64,000 nucleotides of DNA from Alphaproteobacteria bacterium (GCA_030425185.1 JAUIAU010000006.1:59057-123056); one strand, 5' to 3'. Shown: positions 19,611 to 28,844, numbered from the stretch's first letter. Notes: a model not told the origin generated them from the sequence alone. Numbers and translations: made by a program.

Positions 19611-20283
19611 AACGCTCCGGACCGGCAACCGCGTCATCCAGTTCGGCATCGCGGCGATCGTCCTGATCCTCGGGCTGGCGGCGGTCGGCCTGTTCCGGGC
19701 GCTGCCGGATGCCAACGCGTTCAACGCCCGCGTCGAGAAACTGTTCATCGAAAGCGACCTGACCTCGCCCGCCGAGATCACGCTGCTGGAGATCCTCGCG
19801 CAGTCCGGCACCGCATTCTCGGAAACGCTGATGTCCTACCGGATCGTGATCTTCGTGCTGCTGGTCTTCTCGACGGCGCTGCTGATCGCCTCGCTGGTGT
19901 TCCTTGTCACGCTGCTCGCCCTGAACCGGCGGGTCAGCCAGATCAACAAGCAGGGCATCCAGGTCGGCTCGCTGCTGATCTCGCGCGCCGAGCGCGTCGT
20001 GGTCATCAACGACATGGAGTTCAAGCTGACCGAGGCCGCGATCGAGACCCTCGCGGTGCTGGCCGAGGCGCGCATGGACGGCGACATCCTGACCGGCGCG
20101 CAGCTGGAAGCCGTGATCCAAGGCCGCAGCGAATCCGACTGCGAGGAGGCCGCCGGCGCCACCCGGATCAAGCGCCTGCGCGACTCGCTGGGCAACCAGA
20201 TGGTCGCCGAGATCCTCGTGAAGAACATTTCGCGCCAGGGCTACGTGCTGGCGATCGACAAGAGCGTGATCCGCATGGTCTGA
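19582..20283 (+). CDS. Membrane protein with a C-terminal OmpR-like winged-helix domain
   Basis: A 233-residue protein: short cytoplasmic N terminus, membrane helix about 18-40, a ~45-residue loop, membrane helix about 86-115, then a cytoplasmic domain. Residues about 136-226 read like a Trans_reg_C winged helix: FKLTEAAIETLAVLAEAR, TRIKRLRDSLG (recognition-helix position) and ILVKNISRQGYVLAI (wing hairpin). It would be a one-component membrane transcription factor with the order opposite to ToxR or CadC. No receiver domain is present. This assignment is inferred from pattern, not from a search. Confidence 0.6.
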   Translation: MPDNSISASETLRTGNRVIQFGIAAIVLILGLAAVGLFRALPDANAFNARVEKLFIESDLTSPAEITLLEILAQSGTAFSETLMSYRIVIFVLLVFSTALLIASLVFLVTLLALNRRVSQINKQGIQVGSLLISRAERVVVINDMEFKLTEAAIETLAVLAEARMDGDILTGAQLEAVIQGRSESDCEEAAGATRIKRLRDSLGNQMVAEILVKNISRQGYVLAIDKSVIRMV

Positions 20284-20299
20284 GCCGGGCGGGCCGGGT

Positions 20300-20354
20300 A
20301 CCGACGCCGCACCGACGCGATACCGACGTTGCACCGACGTGATACCGACGTCGC
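20300..20354. repeat. Array of five 11-bp tandem units (ACCGACGYNNN)
   Basis: Five exact-length 11-bp units stand head to tail: ACCGACGCCGC, ACCGACGCGAT, ACCGACGTTGC, ACCGACGTGAT, ACCGACGTCGC, then TTTTT. ACCGACG is invariant and the last four bases alternate. The array lies between the winged-helix membrane gene and kbl. A second array of the same unit occurs at 56165-56197. Confidence 0.85.
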
Positions 20355-20409
20355 TTTTTGCCCCTCCGGCCCGCCCGACTCGTGCCAGACTAGCCACGAC
20401 GGAGGTGCC

Positions 20410-21597
20410 ATGACCCATCCCTTTCTCGACCACCTGACCGCCACCCTCGCCGGGATCGAGGCCGACGGCCTGACCAAGCGCGAACGCCTGATCACCTCGC
20501 CGCAATCGGGCCGCGTGACCATCGCCGGACGCGAGGTCATCAACCTGTGCGCCAACAATTACCTGGGCCTCGCCGATCACCCGGCGCTGATCGAGGCCGC
20601 CGGGCAGGCGATGGCCGACCACGGGTTCGGCCTTGCCTCGGTCCGGTTCATCTGCGGCACGCAGGACCTGCACCGCGCGCTGGAAGAGCGCCTCGCCCGG
20701 TTCCTCGGCATGGAAGACGCGATTCTCTTCGCGGCCTGCTTCGACGCCAACGGCGGCCTCTTCGAACCCCTCCTCGGACCCGAGGATGCCGTGGTCTCGG
20801 ACAGCCTGAACCACGCCTCGATCATCGATGGCATCCGGCTGTCGAAGGCGCGGCGACTCCGCTATGAAAACAGGGATCTGGACGGGCTGGAGACGGCGCT
20901 GACCGAGGCCCGCGCGGGCGGGGCGCGGCATATCCTGATCGCCACCGACGGCGTGTTCTCGATGGACGGAACGCTGGCTCCGCTGCCGGGCATCCGCGCG
21001 CTGGCGGACCGGTTCGGCGCGCTGGTGATGGTGGACGACTGCCATGCCACGGGGTTCCTGGGGCCGAAGGGGGAAGGCACGCCAGTGCATCTGGGCACCC
21101 GCGCCGACATCCTGACCGGGACGCTCGGCAAGGCGCTCGGCGGCGCGCTGGGCGGCTACGTCGCCGGACCGCAGCCGGTGATCGACCTGCTGCGCCAGCG
21201 CGCCCGGCCCTATCTCTTTTCCAACGCCCTGCCGCCCGCGATCACGGCGGCCGGTCTCGCTGCGCTCGACCTCGTCGAGGCGGGCCACGACCTGCGCGCG
21301 CGGCTCTTCGACAATGCCGCGCACTGGCGCGCGGGCCTGACGGCGGCAGGGTTCGACCTGATCCCGGGCGAGCATCCGATCATCCCGGTGATGCTGGGCG
21401 ATGCCCGCCTGAGCCAGCAGATGGCCGCCCGGCTGTTCGAGAAGGGCGTCCATGTCGCGGGGTTCTTCTACCCGGTGGTGCCGCACGGCACCGCCCGCAT
21501 CCGCACCCAGATGAGCGCGGCGCTGACCCGGGACGATCTCGACACTGCGTTGCAGGCCTTTGCCGAGGCCGGGCGCGAGACGGGGGTGCTGGCATGA
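20410..21597 (+). CDS. kbl: 2-amino-3-ketobutyrate CoA ligase (glycine C-acetyltransferase)
   Basis: A 395-residue PLP enzyme of the alpha-oxoamine synthase family. It cleaves 2-amino-3-oxobutyrate with CoA to glycine and acetyl-CoA. Signatures: [48 protein letters not shown], and the PLP lysine in [15 protein letters not shown]. Length matches E. coli Kbl (398 aa). The start has GGAGGT upstream; the track start lies in the tandem repeat. Its stop overlaps tdh by 4 bases, giving the usual kbl-tdh threonine degradation operon. Confidence 0.95.
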   Translation: MTHPFLDHLTATLAGIEADGLTKRERLITSPQSGRVTIAGREVINLCANNYLGLADHPALIEAAGQAMADHGFGLASVRFICGTQDLHRALEERLARFLGMEDAILFAACFDANGGLFEPLLGPEDAVVSDSLNHASIIDGIRLSKARRLRYENRDLDGLETALTEARAGGARHILIATDGVFSMDGTLAPLPGIRALADRFGALVMVDDCHATGFLGPKGEGTPVHLGTRADILTGTLGKALGGALGGYVAGPQPVIDLLRQRARPYLFSNALPPAITAAGLAALDLVEAGHDLRARLFDNAAHWRAGLTAAGFDLIPGEHPIIPVMLGDARLSQQMAARLFEKGVHVAGFFYPVVPHGTARIRTQMSAALTRDDLDTALQAFAEAGRETGVLA

Positions 21598-22631
21598 GGA
21601 ACACGATGCAGGCGCTGGTGAAACCCGCGCCGGGTCCGGAACTGGTCCTGCGGCAGGAGCCGGTGCCCGAGATCGGGGCAGAGGACGTCCTGATCCGGGT
21701 GAAGAAGACCGGCATCTGCGGCACCGACATCCATATCTGGCAATGGGACGACTGGGCCGCGCGCACCGTGCCGACGCCGCTGATCACCGGGCACGAGTTC
21801 GCGGGCGAGATCGTGGACATGGGGCGGCTGGTCGAGGGGCTGGAAATCGGGCAGCGCGTGTCGGGCGAGGGGCACCTGATCGGCAAGACCTCGCGCCAGA
21901 GCCGCGCGGGCAAGTTCCACCTCGACCCTGCCACCCGCGGCATCGGCGTGAACGAACCGGGCGCCTTCGCGGATTACCTGCGCCTGCCCGCCTTCAACGT
22001 GGTGCCGTTGCCGGACGCCATCGACGACGAGATCGGCGCGATCCTCGATCCGCTGGGCAACGCGGTGCACACCGCTCTGAGCTTCGACCTGATCGGCGAG
22101 GACGTGCTTGTGACCGGCGCCGGTCCGATCGGGATCATGGCGGCCGCCGTCGCCCGACACGTGGGCGCGCGACATGTGGTCATCACCGACGTCAACCCGG
22201 ACCGGCTGGCGCTGGCCGAGCGGGTCGCGGACGTGCGGGCGGTCGATGTGCGCACGACCGAGCTGCGCGACGTGATCCATGACCTCGGCATGAAGCAGGG
22301 ATTCGACGTGGGGCTCGAGATGTCGGGGAACCAGGCCGCGCTGGACCAGATGGTCGAGACGCTGACCATGGGCGGGCGGATCGCATTGCTGGGCATCCCG
22401 CCGGGAAAGAGCCCGGTGGACTGGTCCCGCATCGTGTTCAAGGCGATCACCCTCAAGGGTGTCTACGGCCGCGAGATATTCGAGACCTGGTACAAGATGA
22501 TCGCGATGCTGGAGAACGGCCTCGACGTGCGCGGCGTGATCACCCATCGCTTCCCGGTGGCCGAGTATCGCGCGGGGTTCGAGGCGATGCTGTCCGGCAG
22601 CAGCGGCAAGGTCGTGCTGGACTGGACCTGA
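21594..22631 (+). CDS. tdh: L-threonine 3-dehydrogenase
   Basis: A 345-residue zinc-dependent medium-chain dehydrogenase that oxidises L-threonine to 2-amino-3-oxobutyrate with NAD+, feeding Kbl. Catalytic zinc ligands are in [17 protein letters not shown] and [11 protein letters not shown]; the NAD-binding [18 protein letters not shown] lies about residue 170. ATG 21594 overlaps the kbl stop as ATGA; ATG 21606 (MQALVK) lines up better with E. coli MKALSK and is a good alternative. The four-Cys structural-zinc loop of classic ADHs is replaced by a shorter loop here. Confidence 0.94.
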   Translation: MRNTMQALVKPAPGPELVLRQEPVPEIGAEDVLIRVKKTGICGTDIHIWQWDDWAARTVPTPLITGHEFAGEIVDMGRLVEGLEIGQRVSGEGHLIGKTSRQSRAGKFHLDPATRGIGVNEPGAFADYLRLPAFNVVPLPDAIDDEIGAILDPLGNAVHTALSFDLIGEDVLVTGAGPIGIMAAAVARHVGARHVVITDVNPDRLALAERVADVRAVDVRTTELRDVIHDLGMKQGFDVGLEMSGNQAALDQMVETLTMGGRIALLGIPPGKSPVDWSRIVFKAITLKGVYGREIFETWYKMIAMLENGLDVRGVITHRFPVAEYRAGFEAMLSGSSGKVVLDWT

Positions 22632-22647
22632 GGCCCGCGAACCCCGA

Positions 22648-22676
22648 TTGACGGAGGTCGGGCAAGGGCAGATAGC
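22648..22676 (+). promoter_or_regulatory. Putative promoter of the MFS gene
   Basis: TTGACG followed after 17-18 bases by GATAGC/ATAGCG, about 35 bases before the ATG. Confidence 0.4.
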
Positions 22677-22708
22677 GCTGACAACAGTCGCCCGCCCGAG
22701 GACCTCCC

Positions 22709-23800
22709 ATGCCCATCGCCGCCATCCTGCGCTCGACCCTGTTCTGGTCGGGCTCGGTGACATTCGTGCTACTCGGACTGATCGGTGCGCTCTATGGCCC
22801 CGCGCTGCCCGCACTGGCGCGGACCCATGCGCTGGGAACCGCGGAGGCCGGGCTGATCGTGGCTGTCCACAACGGCGGGGGGCTGTTGGGACTGGTGCTC
22901 AGCGCGGCCTTCGGGGCGGTCAGTGCGCGGCAGGCGATGGCGCTGGCGCTGGTCGGGGCGGGTCTGATCGCCACGGGCCTCGGCTGGCCGATCACGCTGC
23001 TGGGCGCGCTGGTGCTGGGATCGGGCTACGCCCTGGCGGCGGCGGTGCTGAACCGGCGGTTCCTGACCGAGATGGGGCCGCGCGGTCCGGCGATGCTGGG
23101 CTTCGTCAACGCGGTCTTCGCCATCGGCGCGATGGGGGCACCGGTGCTTCTGGCAGCCCTCGGCGGGGTGCCGGCGCTGGCCTTCGCGGCTGTCGCGGTG
23201 GCGGCGTTGCTGCTGATCCCGGTGCTGGTGGGCGAGGCGGCGCAGGCCGCGGCCCCGATCGACCTGCGCGCGGCGCTGAAGCGGCCGGGGGTCATGGCGC
23301 TGGGGGCGTTGGGCGTGGGGGTCGAGACGTCGGTCGTCGGATTCGGGCCGGTCGGCCTGATCGCGCGCGGCATGGCCGAGGCCGACGCGGCGGCGCTGAT
23401 CTCGGGGTTCTTCGCCTGCTTCCTTGTCGGGCGCCTGTCGCTGGTCTGGATCGCGGTGCGCGTTGCGCCTCGATACCTGCTGGGCGGCGCGTTCGGCCTG
23501 ACGGGTGCGCTGCTGATCGCGGCCCAGATGGGACCGCCGCAGATCGTCTTCGCGCTGGCCGGGGCGCCGGTCGGCATCCTGTTCCCGGCGTATTTCTACG
23601 TTGCGAGCCGGCGCCTCGGCGAGGGCGGCCGCGCAGCGGCGCTGATCATGGCGGCGGTCTACGTCGGTGCGATCCTGACCCCGGTTGCCATGAGCCTCGT
23701 GATCGCGGAACTGGGCGCCGGTGCCCTCTTCCCGGCGCTGGCCGTTCTCGCGCTGGCGGGTGCTGTGGGCAGCCTGAGCCTGCGCCGCGCCGCGGTCTGA
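22709..23800 (+). CDS. Major facilitator superfamily transporter
   Basis: A 363-residue, very hydrophobic protein with about 11-12 predicted membrane helices. MFS-like features include the substrate-passage opening FVLLGLIGALYGPALPALARTHALGTAEAGLIVAVHNGGGLLG and the short charged loop SARQAMAL. It is shorter than many MFS proteins (about 400 aa). The substrate is not readable. It sits between tdh and a cysteine-synthase-like gene, so an amino-acid-related substrate is possible but unproven. Confidence 0.75.
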   Translation: MPIAAILRSTLFWSGSVTFVLLGLIGALYGPALPALARTHALGTAEAGLIVAVHNGGGLLGLVLSAAFGAVSARQAMALALVGAGLIATGLGWPITLLGALVLGSGYALAAAVLNRRFLTEMGPRGPAMLGFVNAVFAIGAMGAPVLLAALGGVPALAFAAVAVAALLLIPVLVGEAAQAAAPIDLRAALKRPGVMALGALGVGVETSVVGFGPVGLIARGMAEADAAALISGFFACFLVGRLSLVWIAVRVAPRYLLGGAFGLTGALLIAAQMGPPQIVFALAGAPVGILFPAYFYVASRRLGEGGRAAALIMAAVYVGAILTPVAMSLVIAELGAGALFPALAVLALAGAVGSLSLRRAAV

Positions 23801-23862
23801 GCGCCGGGGTGGCCCTTTCCCGCCGGATCGTGTCTGATCCCGGCACCGGCGGAGGACGGACC

Positions 23863-24822
23863 ATGGCGGCATTCGGCAGCATTCTCGGCGCCATCGGCAA
23901 CACGCCGTCGGTCTGGCTGGATCGGATCGTCCGGGAGGCCGGTGTCGAGGGGCGTATCCTCGCGAAGCTCGATCACCTGAATCCCGGCTTCTCCAAGAAG
24001 GACCGCGCGGCGCTGGGCATCCTCGAACTGGCCGAGATCGCGGGGATGATCCTGCCCGGCCAGACGGTGGTGGAACTGACCAGCGGCAACATGGGCACGG
24101 GTCTCGCCATTGTCTGCGGGATCAAGGGCTATCCCTTCGTCGCGGTGATGAGCGCGGGCAACTCGCCCGAGCGGGCCGCGATGATGCGGGCGCTCGGGGC
24201 CGAGGTCGTGCTGGTGCCGCAGGCCGTGGGGGCGGTGCCGGGCGAGGTGTCGGGCGACGATCTCGCGCTGGTCGAGGCCGAGGCGCAGCGGATCACGACT
24301 GAGCGGCAGGCGTTCCGCGCCGACCAGTTCGCCCATCCCGGCAACGCGGCGGCGCATGCTTCCGGCACCGCGCGCGAGCTCTGGGCCGACAGTGGTGCAG
24401 CGCTGGACGCCTTCGCCGATTTCGTCGGTTCGGGCGGCACGCTCGCCGGGACCGCGCGCGGTCTGAAGGACCTGAACCCGGCCCTGCGCGCCTACGCGGT
24501 CGAGCCAGCGGGGGCCGCAGCGCTGTCCGGCGCGGCGGTCACCCGGCCCGGCCACCCGATCCAGGGCGGGGGCTATGCCATGGCCGCGCTCGACCAGCTG
24601 GACCCCGGCCTGATCGACGGGTTCCTGACGGTGACCGGTGACGAGGCCCGCGAAACCGCCCGCAAGCTGGCCCGGCTGGAAGGGATATTCGGCGGCTTCT
24701 CGGCGGGTGCGAACGTCGCGGCAGCGCTGAAGCTGCTGGCCGGGCCCGAGAAGGGCAACCGGATCGCCGTGGTGATTTGCGACAGCGGGCTGAAGTATCT
24801 CTCGACCGATCTCTGGGGATGA
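23863..24822 (+). CDS. Cysteine synthase-like PLP-dependent enzyme
   Basis: A 319-residue fold-type II PLP enzyme of the CysK/CBS family. The PLP-lysine region reads [15 protein letters not shown] (usual form SVKDR), the substrate loop is [12 protein letters not shown], and the phosphate-binding glycine loop is [16 protein letters not shown]. The C-terminal [18 protein letters not shown] is also typical. It may make cysteine from O-acetylserine or use another beta-substituted amino acid. ATG 23863 has GGAGGACGG upstream; the 724-codon track ORF is a chance read-through. Confidence 0.85.
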   Translation: MAAFGSILGAIGNTPSVWLDRIVREAGVEGRILAKLDHLNPGFSKKDRAALGILELAEIAGMILPGQTVVELTSGNMGTGLAIVCGIKGYPFVAVMSAGNSPERAAMMRALGAEVVLVPQAVGAVPGEVSGDDLALVEAEAQRITTERQAFRADQFAHPGNAAAHASGTARELWADSGAALDAFADFVGSGGTLAGTARGLKDLNPALRAYAVEPAGAAALSGAAVTRPGHPIQGGGYAMAALDQLDPGLIDGFLTVTGDEARETARKLARLEGIFGGFSAGANVAAALKLLAGPEKGNRIAVVICDSGLKYLSTDLWG

Positions 24823-24860
24823 GCCCGGCGCCCATGCTGCATGTGCGACGAAGCTTTGTG

Positions 24861-24890
24861 TTGACATCGTTGCAATCGCAACGATATCGA
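24861..24890 (+). promoter_or_regulatory. hmg operon promoter overlapped by a perfect 20-bp palindrome
   Basis: TTGACA (24861-24866) with ATATCG 17 bases later forms a good promoter. Its spacer is almost entirely a perfect inverted repeat, ATCGTTGC-AATC-GCAACGAT (24866-24885). A repressor bound here would block RNA polymerase. The regulator is unknown; no regulator gene lies beside the operon. Confidence 0.65.
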
Positions 24891-24928
24891 CGGGGCGTGA
24901 CGTTCACGCTCTCGGGGGAGGCCGACCG

Positions 24929-26284
24929 ATGAACCAGCAGACCCGCGCCCACGGCATGATCCAGGCCCCGCATTCGGCGGGCACGACGCCCGGCTACATA
25001 CCCGGCTTCGCCAACGATTTCGAGACCGAGGCGCTGCCCGGCGCGCTGCCGCAGGGGATGAACAGCCCGCAGAAGTGCAACTACGGCCTCTATGGCGAAC
25101 AGCTCAGCGGCACCGCCTTCACTGCCAACCCGCCCGAGCGGACCTGGACCTATCGCATCCGGCCTTCGGTCAAGCACTCGGCGCGCTACACGAAGATCGA
25201 CCTGCCCTACTGGAAATCCGCGCCGAACGTGGACCCGGATGTGATCAGCCTCGGCCAGTATCGCTGGGACCCGGTCCCGATGAGCGACCAGCCCCTCACC
25301 TGGCTGACTGGCATGCGCACGATGACCACGGCAGGCGACGTGAACACGCAGGTCGGCATGGCGGCGCATGTCTACCTCGTGACCGAGTCCATGAAGGACG
25401 CCTATTTCTTCTCGGCGGACAGCGAATTGCTGGTGGTGCCGCAGCAGGGCCGCCTGCGCTTCTGCACCGAGCTGGGCATCATCGACCTCGCCCCGCAGGA
25501 AATCGCGATCCTTCCGCGCGGCCTCGTCTACCGCGTCGAGGTGCTGGAGGGTCCCTGCCGGGGTTTCGTCTGCGAAAACTACGGGCAGAAGTTCGAGCTT
25601 CCGGGCCGGGGGCCGATCGGGGCCAACTGCCTCGCCAACCCGCGCGATTTCAAGGCACCGGTCGCGGCCTTCGAGGACCGCGAGGTCCCCTCGACCCTGA
25701 CCATCAAGTGGTGCGGCCAGTTCCACGAGACGACGATCGGCCAGTCGCCGCTCGACGTGGTGGCGTGGCACGGCAACTACGCACCCTACAAGTACGACCT
25801 GAGCACCTATTGCCCGGTGGGCGCGATCCTCTTCGATCACCCCGATCCGTCGATCTTCACGGTCCTGACCGCGCCCTCGGGCGTGCCGGGCACGGCGAAC
25901 ATCGACTTCGTTCTCTTCCGCGAGCGCTGGATGGTGGCCGAGGATACCTTCCGGCCGCCGTGGTATCACAAGAACATCATGTCCGAGCTGATGGGCAACA
26001 TCTACGGGCAGTACGATGCCAAGCCGCAGGGCTTCGTCCCGGGCGGCATGAGCCTGCACAACATGATGCTGCCGCACGGGCCGGACCGGGACGCGTTCGA
26101 GGGGGCCTCGAACGCCAACCTGAAGCCGCACAAGCTCGACAACACGATGTCCTTCATGTTCGAGACCCGGTTCCCGCAGCACCTGACCGCCTTCGCGGCG
26201 ACGGAGGCCCCGCTGCAGGACACCTACATCGACTGCTGGGACGGGATCGAAAAGAAATTCGACGGCACGCCGGGCCGGAAGTAG
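24929..26284 (+). CDS. hmgA: Homogentisate 1,2-dioxygenase
   Basis: A 451-residue cupin-type iron dioxygenase that opens the homogentisate ring to maleylacetoacetate, the central step of tyrosine and phenylacetate-derived catabolism. Family landmarks: [26 protein letters not shown] at the N terminus, the [19 protein letters not shown] segment with iron-binding His and Glu, and [15 protein letters not shown]. Full family length. GGGGGAGG precedes the ATG. It is the first gene of a seven-gene operon. Confidence 0.97.
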   Translation: MNQQTRAHGMIQAPHSAGTTPGYIPGFANDFETEALPGALPQGMNSPQKCNYGLYGEQLSGTAFTANPPERTWTYRIRPSVKHSARYTKIDLPYWKSAPNVDPDVISLGQYRWDPVPMSDQPLTWLTGMRTMTTAGDVNTQVGMAAHVYLVTESMKDAYFFSADSELLVVPQQGRLRFCTELGIIDLAPQEIAILPRGLVYRVEVLEGPCRGFVCENYGQKFELPGRGPIGANCLANPRDFKAPVAAFEDREVPSTLTIKWCGQFHETTIGQSPLDVVAWHGNYAPYKYDLSTYCPVGAILFDHPDPSIFTVLTAPSGVPGTANIDFVLFRERWMVAEDTFRPPWYHKNIMSELMGNIYGQYDAKPQGFVPGGMSLHNMMLPHGPDRDAFEGASNANLKPHKLDNTMSFMFETRFPQHLTAFAATEAPLQDTYIDCWDGIEKKFDGTPGRK

Positions 26285-26320
26285 GCCCTGCGGCACGACG
26301 AGAGTACGGGAGGACGAGCG

Positions 26321-27583
26321 ATGCCGCTCAAGCGAAGCTGGGTGGACAGCGCGAATACGCCCGAGGGGCCGTTTCCGCTGAACAACCTGCCCTACGGGGT
26401 CTTCACGACCGCCGAAGATGAGGACGAGGCGCGCTGCGGCGTGGCCATCGGGGACATGATCCTCGACATGACGGCGGTCGAAGCGGAGGGCCTCTCGCCC
26501 CTCGACGACGACGAGATGTTCGCCTGGGGCACCTGGGACCTGCTGATCGACGCCGGTCCCGCCGACTGGGCCACCCTGCGCGGCTGGCTGGAGGCCGCCC
26601 TGGCGGAGGGCAGCGACCTCGCCCAAGCGCTGGCGCCGATGCTGGTGCCGATGGCGGACGCGACACTGCACATGCCGTTCACGGTGACGGAGTACACCGA
26701 CTTCTACGCCGGCAAGCACCATGCGACGAACGTCGGCACGATGTTCCGCGGGGCCGAGAACGCGCTGCCGCCGAACTGGCTGTCGATCCCGATCGGCTAT
26801 AACGGGCGGGCGTCTTCGGTCGTCGTCTCGGGCACCCCCGTGCGCCGCCCCTGGGGGCAGGTAAAGGGACCGGACGAAGCACTCCCGCGCTTCGCGCCCT
26901 CGGCCCGGTTCGACATCGAGCTCGAGATGGGCGCAATCGTCGGGCGCGGCTCGGACGGTCCGGTCAGCGTGGCCGAGGCCGACGCGATGATCTTCGGCTA
27001 CGTGTTGCTGAACGACTGGTCCGCGCGCGACATCCAGGCCTGGGAGTACCAGCCGCTCGGGCCGTTCCAGGCCAAGGCGACGGCGACCAGCATCAGCCCG
27101 TGGATCGTCACCCGGCCCGCGCTGGAGCCGTTCCGCACATCTACCCCGGAGCGCGAGCGCGACCTGCTGCCCTACCTGCGCGAGCCGGGTCCGATGCTTT
27201 ACGACATCGACCTCGCCGTGGACCTGATCCCGGAGGGCGGGACGGCCACGACCATCGCCCGGACCAACTACCGCGAGATGTATTACTCCTCGGCGCAGCA
27301 ACTGGCGCACCATGCCTCCAGCGGCTGCCCGATGCGGCCCGGCGACCTGCTCGGCTCGGGCACGATCTCGGGGCCGGACCGGGACAGCCGTGGCTCGCTG
27401 CTGGAGCTGAGCTGGGGCGGCAAGGAGCCGGTCGCGCTGGAGGGCGGAGCGACGCGCAGCTTCCTGCAGGACGGCGATACCGTGATCCTGCGCGGTCATG
27501 CGCAGGGCGACGGCTACCGGATCGGATTCGGCACATGCGAGGGCACCATCCTGCCCGCCATCGACAAGCCCGACTGGGCCTGA
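26321..27583 (+). CDS. fahA: Fumarylacetoacetase
   Basis: A 420-residue FAH that hydrolyses fumarylacetoacetate to fumarate and acetoacetate. The N-terminal SH3-like domain (about 1-120) has FPLNNLPYGVF; the catalytic domain has YTDFYAGKHHATNVG, RFDIELEMGAIVG, LLNDWSARDIQAWEYQPLGPF and GDLLGSGTISGP. Length fits the family. It lies 36 bases after hmgA in the same operon. The intermediate isomerase MaiA is not found in this window, so isomerisation must be encoded elsewhere or be non-enzymatic. Confidence 0.97.
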   Translation: MPLKRSWVDSANTPEGPFPLNNLPYGVFTTAEDEDEARCGVAIGDMILDMTAVEAEGLSPLDDDEMFAWGTWDLLIDAGPADWATLRGWLEAALAEGSDLAQALAPMLVPMADATLHMPFTVTEYTDFYAGKHHATNVGTMFRGAENALPPNWLSIPIGYNGRASSVVVSGTPVRRPWGQVKGPDEALPRFAPSARFDIELEMGAIVGRGSDGPVSVAEADAMIFGYVLLNDWSARDIQAWEYQPLGPFQAKATATSISPWIVTRPALEPFRTSTPERERDLLPYLREPGPMLYDIDLAVDLIPEGGTATTIARTNYREMYYSSAQQLAHHASSGCPMRPGDLLGSGTISGPDRDSRGSLLELSWGGKEPVALEGGATRSFLQDGDTVILRGHAQGDGYRIGFGTCEGTILPAIDKPDWA

Positions 27584-27597
27584 GGGAGACAGACAAG

Positions 27598-28548
27598 ATG
27601 AGCAAGGCTTTCGCCAGCGCGGGCGACCTGACCGAGAAGAAGACCAGTTTCACCGAAGTCGGCGACGGGCTCTATGCCTTCACCGCCGAGGGGGACCCGA
27701 ACTCGGGCGTCATCATCGGCGACGACGCGGTGATGGTGGTCGAGGCGCAGGCGACCCCGCGCCTTGGCCGCAAGGTGATCGAGCATATCCGCAGCGTCAC
27801 CGACAAGCCGATCACGCACCTCGTGCTGACACATTACCATGCCGTCCGCGTGCTGGGGGCCAGCGCCTATGGCGCGCCGACGGTCATCATGTCGGACGTC
27901 GCCCGGTCGATGGTGGTCGAGCGCGGGCAGGAGGACTGGCAGAGCGAGTTCGATCGTTTCCCGCGCCTGTTCCAGGGGCACGAGGAAATCCCCGGCCTGA
28001 CCTGGCCCACCACGACCTTCAGCGACGCGATGACCGTCTATCTCGGCAAGCGGCGGGTGGACATAATGCACCTCGGCCGGGCGCACACTGCCGGTGACGC
28101 GGTGGTCTGGGTGCCGGACGCCGAGGTGATGTTCACCGGCGACATCGTGGAATACCACTCGGCTTGCTACTGCGGCGACGGCCACCTGACCGAGTGGGGG
28201 CAGACGCTGGACAACATCGCGGCCTTCGACCCGGTCAGCATCGCCCCCGGACGCGGCGATGCGCTGGTGGGCCGCGACATGGTGGCGAAGGCCATCGAGA
28301 GCACCCGCGACTTCGTCGAGAGCACCTACCGCCCGGCGGCCCGGGTCGCGGCGCGCGGCGGCTCGCTGAAGGAAGCGTGGGACGCCGTCCGGGCCGAGTG
28401 CGACCCGAAGTTCAGCGACTTCGCGATCTACGAGCACTGCCTGCCGTTCAACGTCGCCCGGGCCTATGACGAGGCGCGCGGCCTCGACACGCCGCGCATC
28501 TGGACCGCCGCCCGCGACAAGGAGATGTGGGAGGCCCTGCAGGGATGA
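27598..28548 (+). CDS. MBL-fold protein of the homogentisate operon with altered metal motif
   Basis: A 316-residue metallo-beta-lactamase-fold protein. The fold is clear (GVIIGDDAVMVVEAQATP, ITHLVLTHYHAV, HLGRAHTAGDAVVWVPDAEVMFTGDIVEY). The usual HxHxDH is HYHAVR, so the Asp-His pair of the second metal site is missing, while later His and Asp remain. It may bind one metal. The C-terminal 80 residues (AIESTRDFVESTYRP...) form a helical extension. It sits 14 bases after fahA, and its stop overlaps the next gene (ATGA). A hydrolase acting on a ring-cleavage by-product is a guess. Confidence 0.8.
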   Translation: MSKAFASAGDLTEKKTSFTEVGDGLYAFTAEGDPNSGVIIGDDAVMVVEAQATPRLGRKVIEHIRSVTDKPITHLVLTHYHAVRVLGASAYGAPTVIMSDVARSMVVERGQEDWQSEFDRFPRLFQGHEEIPGLTWPTTTFSDAMTVYLGKRRVDIMHLGRAHTAGDAVVWVPDAEVMFTGDIVEYHSACYCGDGHLTEWGQTLDNIAAFDPVSIAPGRGDALVGRDMVAKAIESTRDFVESTYRPAARVAARGGSLKEAWDAVRAECDPKFSDFAIYEHCLPFNVARAYDEARGLDTPRIWTAARDKEMWEALQG

Positions 28549-28844
28549 CCCGCTGGGAGGTGGCCGAAACCCTGTTCGGGGCGGGGTTCCTCGCCCTGTG
28601 GCTGGTGTTCGCGGCCATTGTCCTGCGCGCGCTCCGGGCCGGTCTGCGGCGGCCGGACCTGGTGTTCAGCTTCGACCTCGGCAAACGCAGCATGGCGCTG
28701 AACGCGGTGCTGCTCGAAACCGGCGCCTGGCTGCGCAGCGGCCCGCTGGCGCGCGTGCTGAACGCGCTGGCGATCCTCGGGACTGGCCTGATGCTGGCGG
28801 CGGGCGGCGCGGCGCTGTGGGCCGTGATGGGGGACCGGGGATGA
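28545..28844 (+). CDS. Small two-helix membrane protein, function unknown
   Basis: A 99-residue protein with two hydrophobic segments (ETLFGAGFLALWLVFAAIVLRAL about 9-31, and LNALAILGTGLMLAAGGAALWAV about 72-94) joined by a basic loop. It resembles no family I can name. It is coupled by ATGA overlaps to the MBL gene before it and to another small membrane gene after it, so it is clearly part of the homogentisate operon. Confidence 0.7.
   Translation: MTRWEVAETLFGAGFLALWLVFAAIVLRALRAGLRRPDLVFSFDLGKRSMALNAVLLETGAWLRSGPLARVLNALAILGTGLMLAAGGAALWAVMGDRG

Noticed and set aside
20300-20354. CRISPR-like array
   Set aside because: Units are 11 bp with no spacers and no cas genes nearby.
22648-24822. 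724-codon ORF suggesting a fusion of a long N-terminal domain with the cysteine-synthase-like enzyme
   Set aside because: The first 405 codons run out of frame through the MFS gene and read as Arg/Gly-rich noise; a good ribosome site precedes ATG 23863.
24539-27499. 986-codon ORF antisense to hmgA and fahA
   Set aside because: A shadow of GC-rich codons: low-complexity Arg/Gly/Ala-rich translation with no motif, opposite two well-conserved enzymes.
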